From assembly GCA_913053235.1 (NCBI GenBank), contig CAJXFT010000003.1, forward strand, positions 1 through 54,707: a stretch of DNA of 54,707 bases. The letters are read 5' to 3'. The notes under the pieces were generated by a model. It was not told the DNA's origin, did no database searches, and saw nothing but the letters and a program-made list of their open reading frames with translations. A program made the translations under genes and the position numbers. How positions within the stretch are numbered: the stretch's first letter is position 1; each line of letters opens with the position of its first letter. Shown piece after piece: positions 38,494 through 47,455 of the stretch. The stretch comes from an uncultured Alphaproteobacteria bacterium (GTDB taxonomy: Bacteria > Pseudomonadota > Alphaproteobacteria > UBA828).

Positions 38494-40133
38494 TGGCGGC
38501 TAAAAGCGCCCATATCGACACTTTCGCGGCGGCAAATTTACCGCCGCCCGAAGCGCTACCCGAATTTATTTTCAGCCGCCCCGAACTGCAATATCCCGCC
38601 CGTCTCAATTGCGTCACCGAGCTGCTCGACCGCGCGGTCGCCGAGGGCGATGGCGAAAGGACCGCGATTCTGGCGCCGGGCCTGAGCTGGAGCTATGCCG
38701 AGCTGCAACATAAAGTCAATTGCGTGGCCGAGCTGCTGCGCGAGGATTTGGGAATCGTGCCGGGCAACCGGGTGTTGTTGCGCGCCGCCAATTCGCCGAT
38801 GCTGGCGGCGTGCTGGCTCGGCGTGGTCAAGGCCGGCGCCATCGCCGTCGCCACCATGCCGCTCCTTCGCGCGCGCGAGCTGTCCTCGGTCATCGAGAAG
38901 GCCGAGGTCGGGCTGGCGCTGTGCGACGAAAGGCTGGGCGAGGAGTTGGCCTGGGCGCAAACGCTCTCGCCCCGCCTTGAGCGTATCATTCACTTCGGCG
39001 GCGGCGGCGGCCACGGCGGTGGCGGCCTTGGCGAAAGGATGGCCGCCAAGACCGGCGATTTCACCGCTATCGATACCGCAGCCGAGGATACCTGCCTCAT
39101 CGCCTTTACCTCCGGCACCACCGGCGGCGCCAAGGGCGTCATGCATTTCCACCGCGATATCTTGGCCGCCTGCGATTGCTTCCCGCCGGCCTGCGTCAAG
39201 GCGACCCCGGACGATATCTTTTGCGGCAGCCCGCCGCTCGCCTTCACCTTCGGACTCGGCGGCTTGCTGCTGTTTCCGCTGCGCGCCCGCGCGGCAACAT
39301 TGCTGATCGAACAGCCCAGCCCCGAGGGCCTGCTCGGCGCCATCGCCGCGCACAAAGCGAGCGTGCTGTTCACCGCGCCGACCGGCTTCCGCGCCATGCT
39401 GGAAAAGCTCGGGCAATACGACATATCCAGCCTCAGGCGCTGCATCTCGGCCGGCGAGACGCTGCCCAAAGCCACTTTCGAGGCGTGGCGCGCCGCCACC
39501 GGCCTGGCCATCATCGACGGCATCGGCGCCACCGAAATGCTGCATATCTTCATCTCCTCGGCCGATGACGAGATTCGCCCCGGCGCCACCGGCAAGGCGG
39601 TGCCCGGATACGAAGCGCGCGTGATCGGCGAGGATGGAAGGGAATTGCCGCCCGGCGAGATCGGCCGCCTCGCCGTGCGCGGGCCGACCGGCTGCCGCTA
39701 TCTCATGGGCGAGAAACAGGCAAACTATGTCGAGGGTGGCTGGAATCTCACCGGCGACGCCTACCGCATGGACAGGGACGGCTATTTCTGGTTCGAGGCG
39801 CGCCTCGACGACATGATCATCTCGGCCGGCTACAACATCTCCGGCCCGGAAGTCGAAGCAGCGCTCATTGCGCATGACGCGGTGGGTGAGTGCGCCTGCG
39901 TCGCTTCGCCCGACGAGGCGCGCGGCAATATCGTCAAGGCGTTCATCGTCCTCAGCTCCGGCACCGCCAGCGACGGCGCGCTCATCGAGGAATTGCAAAA
40001 TTTCGTCAAAAGCCGCATCGCGCCCTATAAATATCCGCGCGCCATCGAATTTGTCGAGGCGCTGCCCAAAACCGATACCGGCAAGGTGAAGCGCTTTCGC
40101 CTGCGCGAGATCGAGCGGGCGGCGCAAAGCTGA
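38493..40133 (+). CDS. 2-aminobenzoate/benzoate-CoA ligase
   Basis: 546 residues from ATG 38493 (TGATG overlap with the previous gene). It belongs to the benzoate-CoA ligase branch: [15 protein letters not shown] adenylation loop, [32 protein letters not shown], and the catalytic lysine in [11 protein letters not shown] glycine/histidine-rich insert ([10 protein letters not shown]) lies near residue 170. In this operon the natural substrate is 2-aminobenzoate (anthranilate), giving the substrate of the fused monooxygenase/reductase. Confidence 0.9.
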   Translation: MAAKSAHIDTFAAANLPPPEALPEFIFSRPELQYPARLNCVTELLDRAVAEGDGERTAILAPGLSWSYAELQHKVNCVAELLREDLGIVPGNRVLLRAANSPMLAACWLGVVKAGAIAVATMPLLRARELSSVIEKAEVGLALCDERLGEELAWAQTLSPRLERIIHFGGGGGHGGGGLGERMAAKTGDFTAIDTAAEDTCLIAFTSGTTGGAKGVMHFHRDILAACDCFPPACVKATPDDIFCGSPPLAFTFGLGGLLLFPLRARAATLLIEQPSPEGLLGAIAAHKASVLFTAPTGFRAMLEKLGQYDISSLRRCISAGETLPKATFEAWRAATGLAIIDGIGATEMLHIFISSADDEIRPGATGKAVPGYEARVIGEDGRELPPGEIGRLAVRGPTGCRYLMGEKQANYVEGGWNLTGDAYRMDRDGYFWFEARLDDMIISAGYNISGPEVEAALIAHDAVGECACVASPDEARGNIVKAFIVLSSGTASDGALIEELQNFVKSRIAPYKYPRAIEFVEALPKTDTGKVKRFRLREIERAAQS

Positions 40134-40549
40134 TGGCCACCTTCTCGCGCGACATCGCGGTGCATTTCAGCGATACCGACCCGGCCGGAATCCTGTTCTA
40201 TCCGCGCTATTTCGAGATGGCCAGCGCCCTTGTCGAGGATTGGTTCGCCGAGGAATTGGACCATCCCTACCATCTGTTGCATCGCGGCATGGCCTATGGC
40301 GTGCCCACCGTCAGCCTCGATATTTCCTTCTCCGCCGCCAGCCGAATCGCCGATGTGCTGCGCCTGACGCTGGGCGTCGCACAGCTCGGCAAATCCTCCT
40401 TCACGCTCGACATAGGCGCGGTCTGCGGCGAAGAGGAGCGCTTCAAGATGCGCCAGGTGCTGGTCTATGCCGCCCTCGGCGACGAACCGAAACCGACGCC
40501 GATCCCGGCCGAATTGCGGGCCAATATGGAGCGCTTCCTGATCGCCTAA
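40133..40549 (+). CDS. 4-hydroxybenzoyl-CoA-type thioesterase
   Basis: 138 residues, hot-dog fold. The signature D-T-D-P-A-G-I-L-F-Y-P-R-Y-F near residue 14 includes the catalytic aspartate. It starts at the stop of the ligase gene (TGATG) and its stop overlaps the 3' end of the convergent kynureninase gene. Such enzymes in aromatic-CoA operons release CoA from dead-end or overloaded thioesters; here probably anthraniloyl-CoA or a related aryl-CoA. Confidence 0.88.
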   Translation: MATFSRDIAVHFSDTDPAGILFYPRYFEMASALVEDWFAEELDHPYHLLHRGMAYGVPTVSLDISFSAASRIADVLRLTLGVAQLGKSSFTLDIGAVCGEEERFKMRQVLVYAALGDEPKPTPIPAELRANMERFLIA

Positions 40550-41781
40550 GTTACCGCGCCTTTTTCGCCGTAAGCGTGGCGGCGCCATTCCTCGCCGTCG
40601 AGCACCTCGCCGAGCGCCTCGGCGGCGTCCCAGACATCGACATGGCGTAAGTAAAGCGGCGCCAAGCCGAAGCGCATGACGTCGGGCTGGCGAAAATCGC
40701 CGATCACGCCGCGCGCGATCAATGCCTGGACGGCGCCGTAACCGTTCTCATAAGCATAGGAAACCTGGCTGCCGCGCTGTGCGGAATCGCGCGGCGACAG
40801 GAGTTCCAGGCCATGGCCGGCGCAGCGCGCCTCGATGCGTGCCATGAACAGCTCGCCAAGCGCCACGGATTTGGCTCTGAGCGCCGCCATGCCGGCCTCG
40901 GAGAGAATATCCAGGCCGCATTCCAGGAGCGCCAGGGCAATCACCGGCGGCGTGCCCGAGAGCATGCGCTGGATGCCCGGCGCCGGGCGGAAGCGGGGCG
41001 AAAAATCGAACGGCGCGGCATGGCCCATCCAACCGCTGAGCGGCTGGCGAATGGCCGCGTGATGGCGCTCGGCGACGAACAGATAGGCCGGCGCGCCGGG
41101 CCCGCCATTGAGATATTTATAGCCGCAGCCGACGGCGAGGTCGGCGCCCGAGCCGTTCAGATCGAGCGCAAGCGCGCCGGCGCTATGGCTCAGATCCCAC
41201 AAGCTGAGCGCGCCGCGCGCCGCCGCCGCGGCGCTGATCGCCGCCATGTCATGGATGCGCCCGGTGCGGTAATCGACATGGGTGAGCGAAACCACGGCGG
41301 TATCGCCGTCGATGGCGTCGATAATTTCATCGGCCGATGCCAGGCGGCGCTCGACGCGCGGGCCGAGGAATTCGCCGATACCCTCGGCGATATAGTTGTC
41401 GGTCGGGAAATTGTCGCTGTCGGTGACCACGACATGCCTCTTGGGGCGCAGCGCCAAGGCCGCCGCCAGCAGTTTGAACAGATTGACCGAGGTCGAATCG
41501 CAGGCCACCACCTCGCCCGCCTCGGCGCCGATCAGCACCGCGATCCTGGCCCCCACCTTGAACGGCAAATCCATCCAACCGGCCTCGTTCCAACTGCGGA
41601 TGAGGCCATCGCCCCATTCCTCGCCGATGACGTCGCGGGCGCGTTCGGCCGCCGCCAGGGGCAAGGCGCCGAGCGAATTGCCGTCCAGGTAGATCACCCC
41701 TTCGGGGAGCGCGAAGCGGGCACGGAAGTTTGCCAGGGGATCGCGCGCGTCGAGCGCGGCGCAGTCTTCTCTCGTTGTCAT
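40546..41781 (-). CDS. kynU: Kynureninase
   Basis: 411 residues, usual size. It is a PLP-dependent fold-type I enzyme that cleaves L-kynurenine to anthranilate and L-alanine. Kynureninase features: Y-L-D-G-N-S-L-G at residue 31, the D-S-D-N-F-P-T-D-N-Y segment at 121, D-L-S-H-S-A-G at 196, and the PLP lysine K222 in G-C-G-Y-K-Y-L-N-G-G-P-G. It is convergent with the anthraniloyl-CoA operon and supplies exactly the acid its ligase would activate. Genes for tryptophan dioxygenase and kynurenine formamidase are not in the window. Confidence 0.94.
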   Translation of the reverse strand: MTTREDCAALDARDPLANFRARFALPEGVIYLDGNSLGALPLAAAERARDVIGEEWGDGLIRSWNEAGWMDLPFKVGARIAVLIGAEAGEVVACDSTSVNLFKLLAAALALRPKRHVVVTDSDNFPTDNYIAEGIGEFLGPRVERRLASADEIIDAIDGDTAVVSLTHVDYRTGRIHDMAAISAAAAARGALSLWDLSHSAGALALDLNGSGADLAVGCGYKYLNGGPGAPAYLFVAERHHAAIRQPLSGWMGHAAPFDFSPRFRPAPGIQRMLSGTPPVIALALLECGLDILSEAGMAALRAKSVALGELFMARIEARCAGHGLELLSPRDSAQRGSQVSYAYENGYGAVQALIARGVIGDFRQPDVMRFGLAPLYLRHVDVWDAAEALGEVLDGEEWRRHAYGEKGAVT

Positions 41782-41865
41782 GGCGCGATATTGCCCCGAG
41801 CGGCCTTCGAATGCACGGATTGCGGCGACGGGGCGGAGCGATCACAATCCTCGGCGGAGGTGTGC

Positions 41866-41997
41866 ATGGCTGAGCACGACAAAGAAAACGGGTTGCCCGA
41901 AGGGGTGGCGACGGCGGACAAGGTCAAGGACAAGACCAAACCCTCAAACACATTGATGGCGCGCTGGGCCGAAAGCGCCGCCAAAACCGGAGACTGA
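41866..41997 (+). CDS. Small 43-residue protein before the 3-hydroxyacyl-CoA dehydrogenase
   Basis: A short frame with ATG 41866 behind a strong GGAGG site five bases away, ending one base before the next ATG. The product is charged and lysine-rich with no cysteines or hydrophobic segment (ends A-R-W-A-E-S-A-A-K-T-G-D). I do not recognise it. The good ribosome site and tight linkage suggest it is translated, either as a small partner protein or as a leader that couples translation of the dehydrogenase. Confidence 0.55.
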   Translation: MAEHDKENGLPEGVATADKVKDKTKPSNTLMARWAESAAKTGD

Positions 41998-41998
41998 T

Positions 41999-42946
41999 AT
42001 GAAAAAAAAGAAAATAGCCTGTATCGGCGTCGGCAATCTCGGCCGCGCCTGGGCGGCGATCTTCGCCCGCGCCGGCCATGACGTGGCGCTCTATGACAAC
42101 GCTGCCGGCGCCGTCGATGCGGCGCTTCCGGCCATCGAGAGCAGCCTCGCGGCGATGGCCGAAGCCGGCCTCGTCGACAATGTCGAAGCCGCCATGGGGC
42201 GCATCCGCGCCTCGGCAACGCTGGCCGACGCGCTTCAGGGCGTCGATCATGTCCAGGAGAGCGTCATCGAGGATGTCGAGGTCAAGCACGCGCTGTTCCG
42301 CACCCTCGACCGCGAAGCGCCGCCGGGCGCGATTATCGCCAGCTCGGTATCCTCGATACCGCCTTCCGAATTCATGGCCAATCTCGAGGGCGGCGGGCGC
42401 TGCATCGTCGCCCATCCGGTCAACCCGCCGCATCTCATCCCGGTGATCGAGGTGATGCTCGGGCCGTCGACCAGCGAGGAGACTTTCGAAGCCTGCTGCG
42501 CATTTCTGCGCGGCATCGGCCAGGTGCCGGTGCGCCTCAACAAGGAAATATTCGGCTATGTGCTGAACCGCCTGCAATTCGCCCTCATCCACGAAGCGCT
42601 GCATCTGGTCGATGGCGGCTATATCTCGGCCGAGGACATCGACAACGTCGTCAAATACGGCCTCGGCCGGCGCTGGGCCTTCATGGGGCCGTTCGAGACC
42701 AACCATCTCAACGCCACCGGCGGCATCACCGAATATTACGACAAGTTCCAGAGCGCCATCGGCGGCATCATCGCCGAACTCCACCGCGAGCCCCATCCCC
42801 TCAACCCGGAGCTGATTTCGCGCCTGGCGGAAGAGATGGAAAGCGCCACGCCGGTGGCCGAGGTGCCGGCCCGCCAGGAGTGGCGCGATCGGCAATTGAT
42901 GGCGTTGACCCGGCATTTCGGCGATATGCGCCCACGGCAGGAGTAG
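41999..42946 (+). CDS. 3-hydroxyacyl-CoA dehydrogenase family protein (lambda-crystallin/gulonate dehydrogenase-like)
   Basis: 315 residues. N-terminal I-A-C-I-G-V-G-N-L-G-R-A-W is the NAD loop, with valine and asparagine at positions that vary in this family. The catalytic histidine lies in V-A-H-P-V-N-P-P-H, followed by the C-terminal 3HCDH domain (F-G-Y-V-L-N-R-L-Q-F). Its single-domain length and the W-A-F-M-G-P-F-E-T segment match the lambda-crystallin/L-gulonate 3-dehydrogenase branch. It could serve the beta-oxidation-like lower part of the anthraniloyl-CoA pathway, or an unrelated 3-hydroxy acid. It lies 54 bp before larC. Confidence 0.88.
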   Translation: MKKKKIACIGVGNLGRAWAAIFARAGHDVALYDNAAGAVDAALPAIESSLAAMAEAGLVDNVEAAMGRIRASATLADALQGVDHVQESVIEDVEVKHALFRTLDREAPPGAIIASSVSSIPPSEFMANLEGGGRCIVAHPVNPPHLIPVIEVMLGPSTSEETFEACCAFLRGIGQVPVRLNKEIFGYVLNRLQFALIHEALHLVDGGYISAEDIDNVVKYGLGRRWAFMGPFETNHLNATGGITEYYDKFQSAIGGIIAELHREPHPLNPELISRLAEEMESATPVAEVPARQEWRDRQLMALTRHFGDMRPRQE

Positions 42947-43000
42947 TGGAAATAGCGGATGAGGAGTTGTTCGCACTTTCCAAGCGCCTTAATTTGAGCC

Positions 43001-44182
43001 ATGCTCCGGCGTATTCACCTTGACGCGGTCGGCGGTGTGGCCGGCGATATGTTCGTCGCCGCCATGCTCGACGCCCATCCCGGCGAGACCGACGGCGCGC
43101 TGGCCGCGGTTCGCGCCGCCGGCCTGCCGCAATCGGTCGATCTCCGCGTGGTCGCGCACCAGGATCACACCCTGACGGGAACGCGCTTCGAAGTCGCGCT
43201 GCCGGCGGAAAATGGCGGCGAGGATGTTACGCCTTTCAGTGACTTGCGCGCCCGACTCGCCGACGCCGAATTAACGGCCGGTACGCAGGCGCGTACGCAG
43301 GATATTTTCGCCCGCCTCGCCGCCGCCGAGGGCGCGGTGCATGGCGTCGGTGCCGAAGAGGTGACATTTCACGAAGTCGGCGCCTGGGATTCGATCGCCG
43401 ACATCGTCGCCGCCGCCCACCTCATCGAACAAAGCGGCGCGGCGCGCTGGTCGGTCTCGTCGCTGCCCATGGGTGCGGGAACGGTGAAAACCGCGCATGG
43501 CGATTTACCGCTGCCGGCGCCGGCCGTGGTCGAGCTGCTCAAGGGTTTTTCGCTGCATGACGACGGCCGCAAGGGCGAGCGCGTGACGCCGACCGGCGCC
43601 GCCATTCTGGCTCATTTGAGCCCCGAACAGGGCGCCGTGTACGGGCCTGAGCGCCTGAGCGAATGCGGCATCGGCTTCGGCACCAAGGTCTTTGCCGGCA
43701 TCAGCAACGTCCTCAGGGTGTTGGAATTCGAAAGCGCCGGCGCCGCTATCGCCGAGGATCAGGTGGCGGTGCTGCGCTTCGAAGTGGACGACCAGAGCCC
43801 GGAAGACCTCGCCGTCGGGCTGGATAATCTGCGCGCGCTGGATGGCGTGCTCGATGTCGTGCAATCGCCCGCCTTCGGCAAAAAGGGCCGCATCACGGCG
43901 CAGGTTCAAATCCTCACCCGCATGCACGCGCGCGAGGCGGCGATCGCCGCCTGCTTCACCGAGACCACCACCCTCGGCCTGCGCTGGGAAATAAGCCGGC
44001 GCGCCATATTGGAGCGCCAACACGCCGACGGCGTGAAGCTGGTGACGCGGCCCTCCGGGGTGACGACCGCGAAGGCGGAAATCGACCGGGCGGCGGCGGG
44101 CGGCGGCGGCCATGCCGGGCGCATGGCGCGCAGGCGCGCCTCGGAAGACGCCGCGCTCGACGGGAAAGATGACGATGACTGA
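43001..44182 (+). CDS. larC: Nickel insertion protein for nickel-pincer cofactor (LarC)
   Basis: 393 residues in a single uninterrupted frame, whereas Lactobacillus plantarum makes LarC through a programmed frameshift. LarC is the CTP-dependent nickel insertase (pyridinium-3,5-bisthiocarboxylate mononucleotide nickel chelatase). Family start H-L-D-A-V-G-G-V-A-G-D-M-F, H-E-V-G-A-W-D-S-I-A-D-I near residue 126, and C-terminal F-G-K-K-G-R segment with metal-binding E/H residues are present. The chain ends in an acidic D-D-D-D tail overlapping larE. No Shine-Dalgarno is visible near the ATG. Confidence 0.92.
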   Translation: MLRRIHLDAVGGVAGDMFVAAMLDAHPGETDGALAAVRAAGLPQSVDLRVVAHQDHTLTGTRFEVALPAENGGEDVTPFSDLRARLADAELTAGTQARTQDIFARLAAAEGAVHGVGAEEVTFHEVGAWDSIADIVAAAHLIEQSGAARWSVSSLPMGAGTVKTAHGDLPLPAPAVVELLKGFSLHDDGRKGERVTPTGAAILAHLSPEQGAVYGPERLSECGIGFGTKVFAGISNVLRVLEFESAGAAIAEDQVAVLRFEVDDQSPEDLAVGLDNLRALDGVLDVVQSPAFGKKGRITAQVQILTRMHAREAAIAACFTETTTLGLRWEISRRAILERQHADGVKLVTRPSGVTTAKAEIDRAAAGGGGHAGRMARRRASEDAALDGKDDDD

Positions 44183-44981
44183 GTTGGCTGCCCTTGAGCA
44201 TGTGCTGGGCGGCATCGGCAGGGCCGCGATCGCCGTCAGCGGCGGCATCGACAGCATGACGCTGGCCACCGTCGCCGGGCGCCTGGCCGGCCATGACCAC
44301 ACCGTCTTCCATGCCCTCTCGCCCGCCGTCCCTCTCGATGCGTCGGAGCGTGTGCGCCGCCATGCCGCGCGCGAAGGGTGGAAATTGCGCGAAATAGATG
44401 CCGGCGAATTCGACGACCCGAACTACCGCGCCAACCCGGTGGACCGCTGCTTCTATTGCAAGACCAATCTCTATGACAGCATCGCCGCGGTGACCGATGA
44501 CAGCGTGCTTTCCGGCACCAATCTCGACGATCTCGGCGATTACCGACCCGGGCTGGAAGCGGCGCGCCGCCATGGCGTGCGCCACCCCTTCGTCGAGGCC
44601 GGCATCGACAAGGCCGCCGTGCGCGCCATCGCGCGCCATTTGGCGCTCGGCGACCTGGCCGAGCTGCCGGCGGCGCCCTGTCTCTCCAGCCGGGTCGAGA
44701 CCGGATTGCGCATCGAGGGCGATCAGTTGGCGCTGATCGACGCGGTCGAGAAATACGTCGCGCGGCGCCTCGACGCCCATACGGTACGTTGCCGCATCCG
44801 GCGCGAAAAGGTGGTGATCGAGCTCGACGCGTCCAGCCTCGCCGCGCTCGGCGATTTGGACGCGGTGGGTATCAGCCACGTTATTGCCGTCATGCTGCAA
44901 GCGGAAGGCATCGACAAGCCGCTGAATTTTCGCCCCTACCGCATGGGCTCGGCCTTTCTCCGGCCGGAGGCGCATGGCTGA
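44169..44981 (+). CDS. larE: ATP-dependent sacrificial sulfur transferase (LarE)
   Basis: 270 residues from ATG 44169 (ATG 44175 also possible), overlapping larC by 14 bp. A PP-loop S-G-G-I-D-S at residues 24-29 adenylates the pyridinium dicarboxylate. C171 in A-P-C-L-S-S-R is the conserved cysteine that in Lactobacillus LarE gives up its sulfur. A C-x2-C pair (C94, C97) also occurs in D-R-C-F-Y-C-K, which raises the question whether a cluster-type LarE is involved. It acts between LarB and LarC in nickel-pincer nucleotide assembly. Confidence 0.92.
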   Translation: MTMTELAALEHVLGGIGRAAIAVSGGIDSMTLATVAGRLAGHDHTVFHALSPAVPLDASERVRRHAAREGWKLREIDAGEFDDPNYRANPVDRCFYCKTNLYDSIAAVTDDSVLSGTNLDDLGDYRPGLEAARRHGVRHPFVEAGIDKAAVRAIARHLALGDLAELPAAPCLSSRVETGLRIEGDQLALIDAVEKYVARRLDAHTVRCRIRREKVVIELDASSLAALGDLDAVGISHVIAVMLQAEGIDKPLNFRPYRMGSAFLRPEAHG

Positions 44982-45624
44982 GCGCGATATCAAGCTCGAC
45001 CTCGAGCGCCGCCAACGCCTCGGCTTCGACGAGGCGATCCTGTGCGCCGGAAAATCGGGCGCGCATCTGGTCGCCATTCTCGAACAGGCGGGAGAGGGCA
45101 GCCTGCTGTTGACGCGCCTGGATGCGGATGCCGTGGCCGCCCTGCCGCCGGCGCTGGCCGAACAAATAGACTACGAGCCGCTGTCGCGCACAGGCTTTTT
45201 CGGCAGCGTGGCGGTGCCCACCGGCACCGCCGATATCGCCATCGTCACCGCCGGCACCTCGGATGTGCGGGTCAGCCGCGAGACGGCGCGCACGCTCGCC
45301 TATTACGGCGCGCCGAGCCTGGAGATCAGCGATGTCGGCGTCGCCGGGCTGTGGCGCCTGATGGAGCGCATCGACGAAATCAAGCGCCACCGGATTATCA
45401 TCGCCGTCGCCGGGCTCGACGCGGCGCTGCCCAGCGTCATCGGCGGGTTGGTGCCGGGCCTGGTGATCGCGGTGCCGACCTCGACCGGCTACGGCGCCGC
45501 ACGCGGCGGCGAGACCGCCCTGTTCTCCTCCCTGGTAAGCTGCGCGCCGGGCGTGGTGGTGGTCAATATCGACAACGGCTACGGCGCCGCCTGCGCCGCG
45601 CTGAGAGCCCTGCGCGGTAGATAA
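44974..45624 (+). CDS. larB: Pyridinium-3,5-biscarboxylic acid mononucleotide synthase (LarB)
   Basis: 216 residues, overlapping larE by eight bases. LarB carboxylates and hydrolyses nicotinate adenine dinucleotide, the first step to the nickel-pincer cofactor. The AIR-carboxylase-like domain shows V-T-A-G-T-S-D at 91, V-A-G-L-D-A-A-L-P near 145, and C190-A-P-G-V-V-V-V-N-I-D-N-G-Y-G-A-A, where the cysteine matches the residue thought to bind the substrate covalently. A strong terminator follows. The order C-E-B is complete for cofactor synthesis, but no LarA-type racemase lies in the window. Confidence 0.92.
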   Translation: MAERDIKLDLERRQRLGFDEAILCAGKSGAHLVAILEQAGEGSLLLTRLDADAVAALPPALAEQIDYEPLSRTGFFGSVAVPTGTADIAIVTAGTSDVRVSRETARTLAYYGAPSLEISDVGVAGLWRLMERIDEIKRHRIIIAVAGLDAALPSVIGGLVPGLVIAVPTSTGYGAARGGETALFSSLVSCAPGVVVVNIDNGYGAACAALRALRGR

Positions 45625-45627
45625 TGA

Positions 45628-45663
45628 ATAAGCCCTTCTTCCCCGGGGGGAAGAAGGGCTTAT
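45628..45663. terminator. Strong bidirectional terminator between larB and the dehydratase gene
   Basis: A 17-bp perfect inverted repeat with a 2-base loop (45628-45644 and 45647-45663) lies between two convergent genes. The stem begins ATAAGCCC and has a GC-rich tip. The dehydratase stop codon overlaps its right edge. It can end transcription from both sides. Confidence 0.9.
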
Positions 45664-47417
45664 CACAATGGCGCGGTTGCGCCGCTCGGCTCGCCGGCCA
45701 GGATATCCAAATCGCAGCCCTTGTCGGCCTGCTGCACATGGGCGAGATGCATGGCGAGCCAGCCGCGCTCGGCGCCGGTGTGCGGCGGCGGCGGGGTCCA
45801 GGCGGCGCGGCGCGCTTCCAGTTCTTGGTCCGAGACAAGCACATCGACGCGCCGCGCCGGCACGTCGAGGCGGACCCTATCGCCGTTCTTGACCAGCGCC
45901 AACGGGCCGCCGACCGCGGCCTCGGGACAGAGGTGCAAAACAATGGCGCCGAACGCGGTGCCGCTCATGCGGGCGTCGGAAATGCGCAGCATGTCCTTGA
46001 CCCCGGCCTCGGCGAGCTTTTTGGGAATCGGGATGTAACCGGCCTCGGGCATGCCTGGCGCTCCCTTCGGCCCGGCGTTGCGCAGCACCAGCACGTCGTC
46101 AGGCGTCACGTCGAGGGCCGGATCGTCGATGCGCTCGGCGAGATCGTCGAGCGAATCGAAAACCACGGCGCGGCCCTCATGGCTGAGGAGCGCCGGCGTC
46201 GCCGCCGAATGTTTGATGATCGCGCCGTCCGGCGCCAGATTGCCGTTGAGAACGGCGATACCACCCTCCGCATGGAGCGGATTGTCCTTCGCGCGCACCA
46301 CCTCTTGCGGCCAGGCCGGCGCCGCAGCGGCCAACTCCTCGCCCAAGCTGCGCCCGGTCACGGTCAGGCAATCGAGATTGAGGAGCGGCGCCAGTTCGCG
46401 CAGGATCGGCGCCATGCCGCCGGCCTTGTTGAGATCCTCCATGTAATGCGCGCCGGACGGTTTGAGATCGAGCAGCACCGGCGTCTCGCGCCCCAAACGG
46501 TCGAATGCGCCGTAATCGATTTCGATGCCGAGGCGGCCGGCCAGGGCGGCGAGATGGATGACGCCGTTGGTCGAGCCGCCGATCGCCAGCAGCACCCTGA
46601 AGGCGTTGGTGAGCGCGGCGGGGGTGATGATCTGGCGCGGCTTCGGCCCGCCATTTTCGATCATGCGGACGGCCTGGGCGCCGCTTTCGCTGGCGTTGCG
46701 CAAACGGTCGGAATGGACCGCCGGGATGGCGGCGCCGCCCGGCAGCATCATGCCGAGCGCCTCGGTGATGCAGGCCATGGTGCTCGCCGTGCCCATCACC
46801 ATGCAGGTGCCCGACGTCGGCATCAGGCGGCCCGAGATTTCGTCGATCTCCGCCGCGTTGAGGCGCCCGCCGCGATGCTCGCCCCACAGACGCCGGCAGT
46901 CGGTGCAGGCGCCGAGCCGCTCGCCCCGGTGGCTGCCGGTCATCATCGGGCCGGTGACGAGCAGGATGGCCGGCACATTTGCGCTCGCCGCCGCCATCAA
47001 CTGGGCCGGCACCGTCTTGTCGCAGCCGCCGATAAGCACCACCGAATCGACCGGATGGGCGCGGATCATCTCCTCGGTGTCGATCGCCATCAGATTGCGG
47101 AACAGCATGCTGGTCGGGTTGAGGAAGGGCTCGCCCAACGAGATGGTGGGGAATTCGAGCGCCAGGCCGCCGGCGGCGGTGACGCCGCGCTTCACCGCCT
47201 CGACGAGCTGCGGCACGGTGCCGTGGCAACTGACCATGCCGCTCGCCGTATTGGCGATGCCGACGACCGGGCGCTCCAGCTCCTCGTCGCCGTAGCCCAA
47301 GGATTTGGCGAAGGATTTGCGCAAAAAATAGGAGAAGCCGGCATCGCCATAGCTGGTCAGCGAGCCTCTGAGGCCGTCGGATTTCTTTTTCACTTTTCCC
47401 CCGTCGGAATTTGCCAT
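45663..47417 (-). CDS. IlvD/Edd family dehydratase, probably sugar-acid dehydratase
   Basis: 584 residues. Cluster-ligand cysteines are seen in G-G-C-D-K-T-V-P and G-A-C-T-D-C-R-R-L-W. M-G-T-A-S-T-M-A, G-G-S-T-N-G-V-I-H-L-A and S-D-A-R-M-S-G-T are family motifs. The A-C-T-D-C-R-R-L-W segment and the H-L-C-P-E-A-A-V-G-G-P-L end favour the L-arabinonate/xylonate dehydratase branch over biosynthetic IlvD. It would convert an aldonic acid to its 2-keto-3-deoxy form. It is divergent from a gluconolactonase-type gene across 38 bp, giving a lactone to acid to keto-acid sequence. The exact sugar is unknown. Confidence 0.9.
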   Translation of the reverse strand: MANSDGGKVKKKSDGLRGSLTSYGDAGFSYFLRKSFAKSLGYGDEELERPVVGIANTASGMVSCHGTVPQLVEAVKRGVTAAGGLALEFPTISLGEPFLNPTSMLFRNLMAIDTEEMIRAHPVDSVVLIGGCDKTVPAQLMAAASANVPAILLVTGPMMTGSHRGERLGACTDCRRLWGEHRGGRLNAAEIDEISGRLMPTSGTCMVMGTASTMACITEALGMMLPGGAAIPAVHSDRLRNASESGAQAVRMIENGGPKPRQIITPAALTNAFRVLLAIGGSTNGVIHLAALAGRLGIEIDYGAFDRLGRETPVLLDLKPSGAHYMEDLNKAGGMAPILRELAPLLNLDCLTVTGRSLGEELAAAAPAWPQEVVRAKDNPLHAEGGIAVLNGNLAPDGAIIKHSAATPALLSHEGRAVVFDSLDDLAERIDDPALDVTPDDVLVLRNAGPKGAPGMPEAGYIPIPKKLAEAGVKDMLRISDARMSGTAFGAIVLHLCPEAAVGGPLALVKNGDRVRLDVPARRVDVLVSDQELEARRAAWTPPPPHTGAERGWLAMHLAHVQQADKGCDLDILAGEPSGATAPL

Positions 47418-47455
47418 AAAACAGAGCTGAAAAAACAGTAATGCGGGGGGCCATA

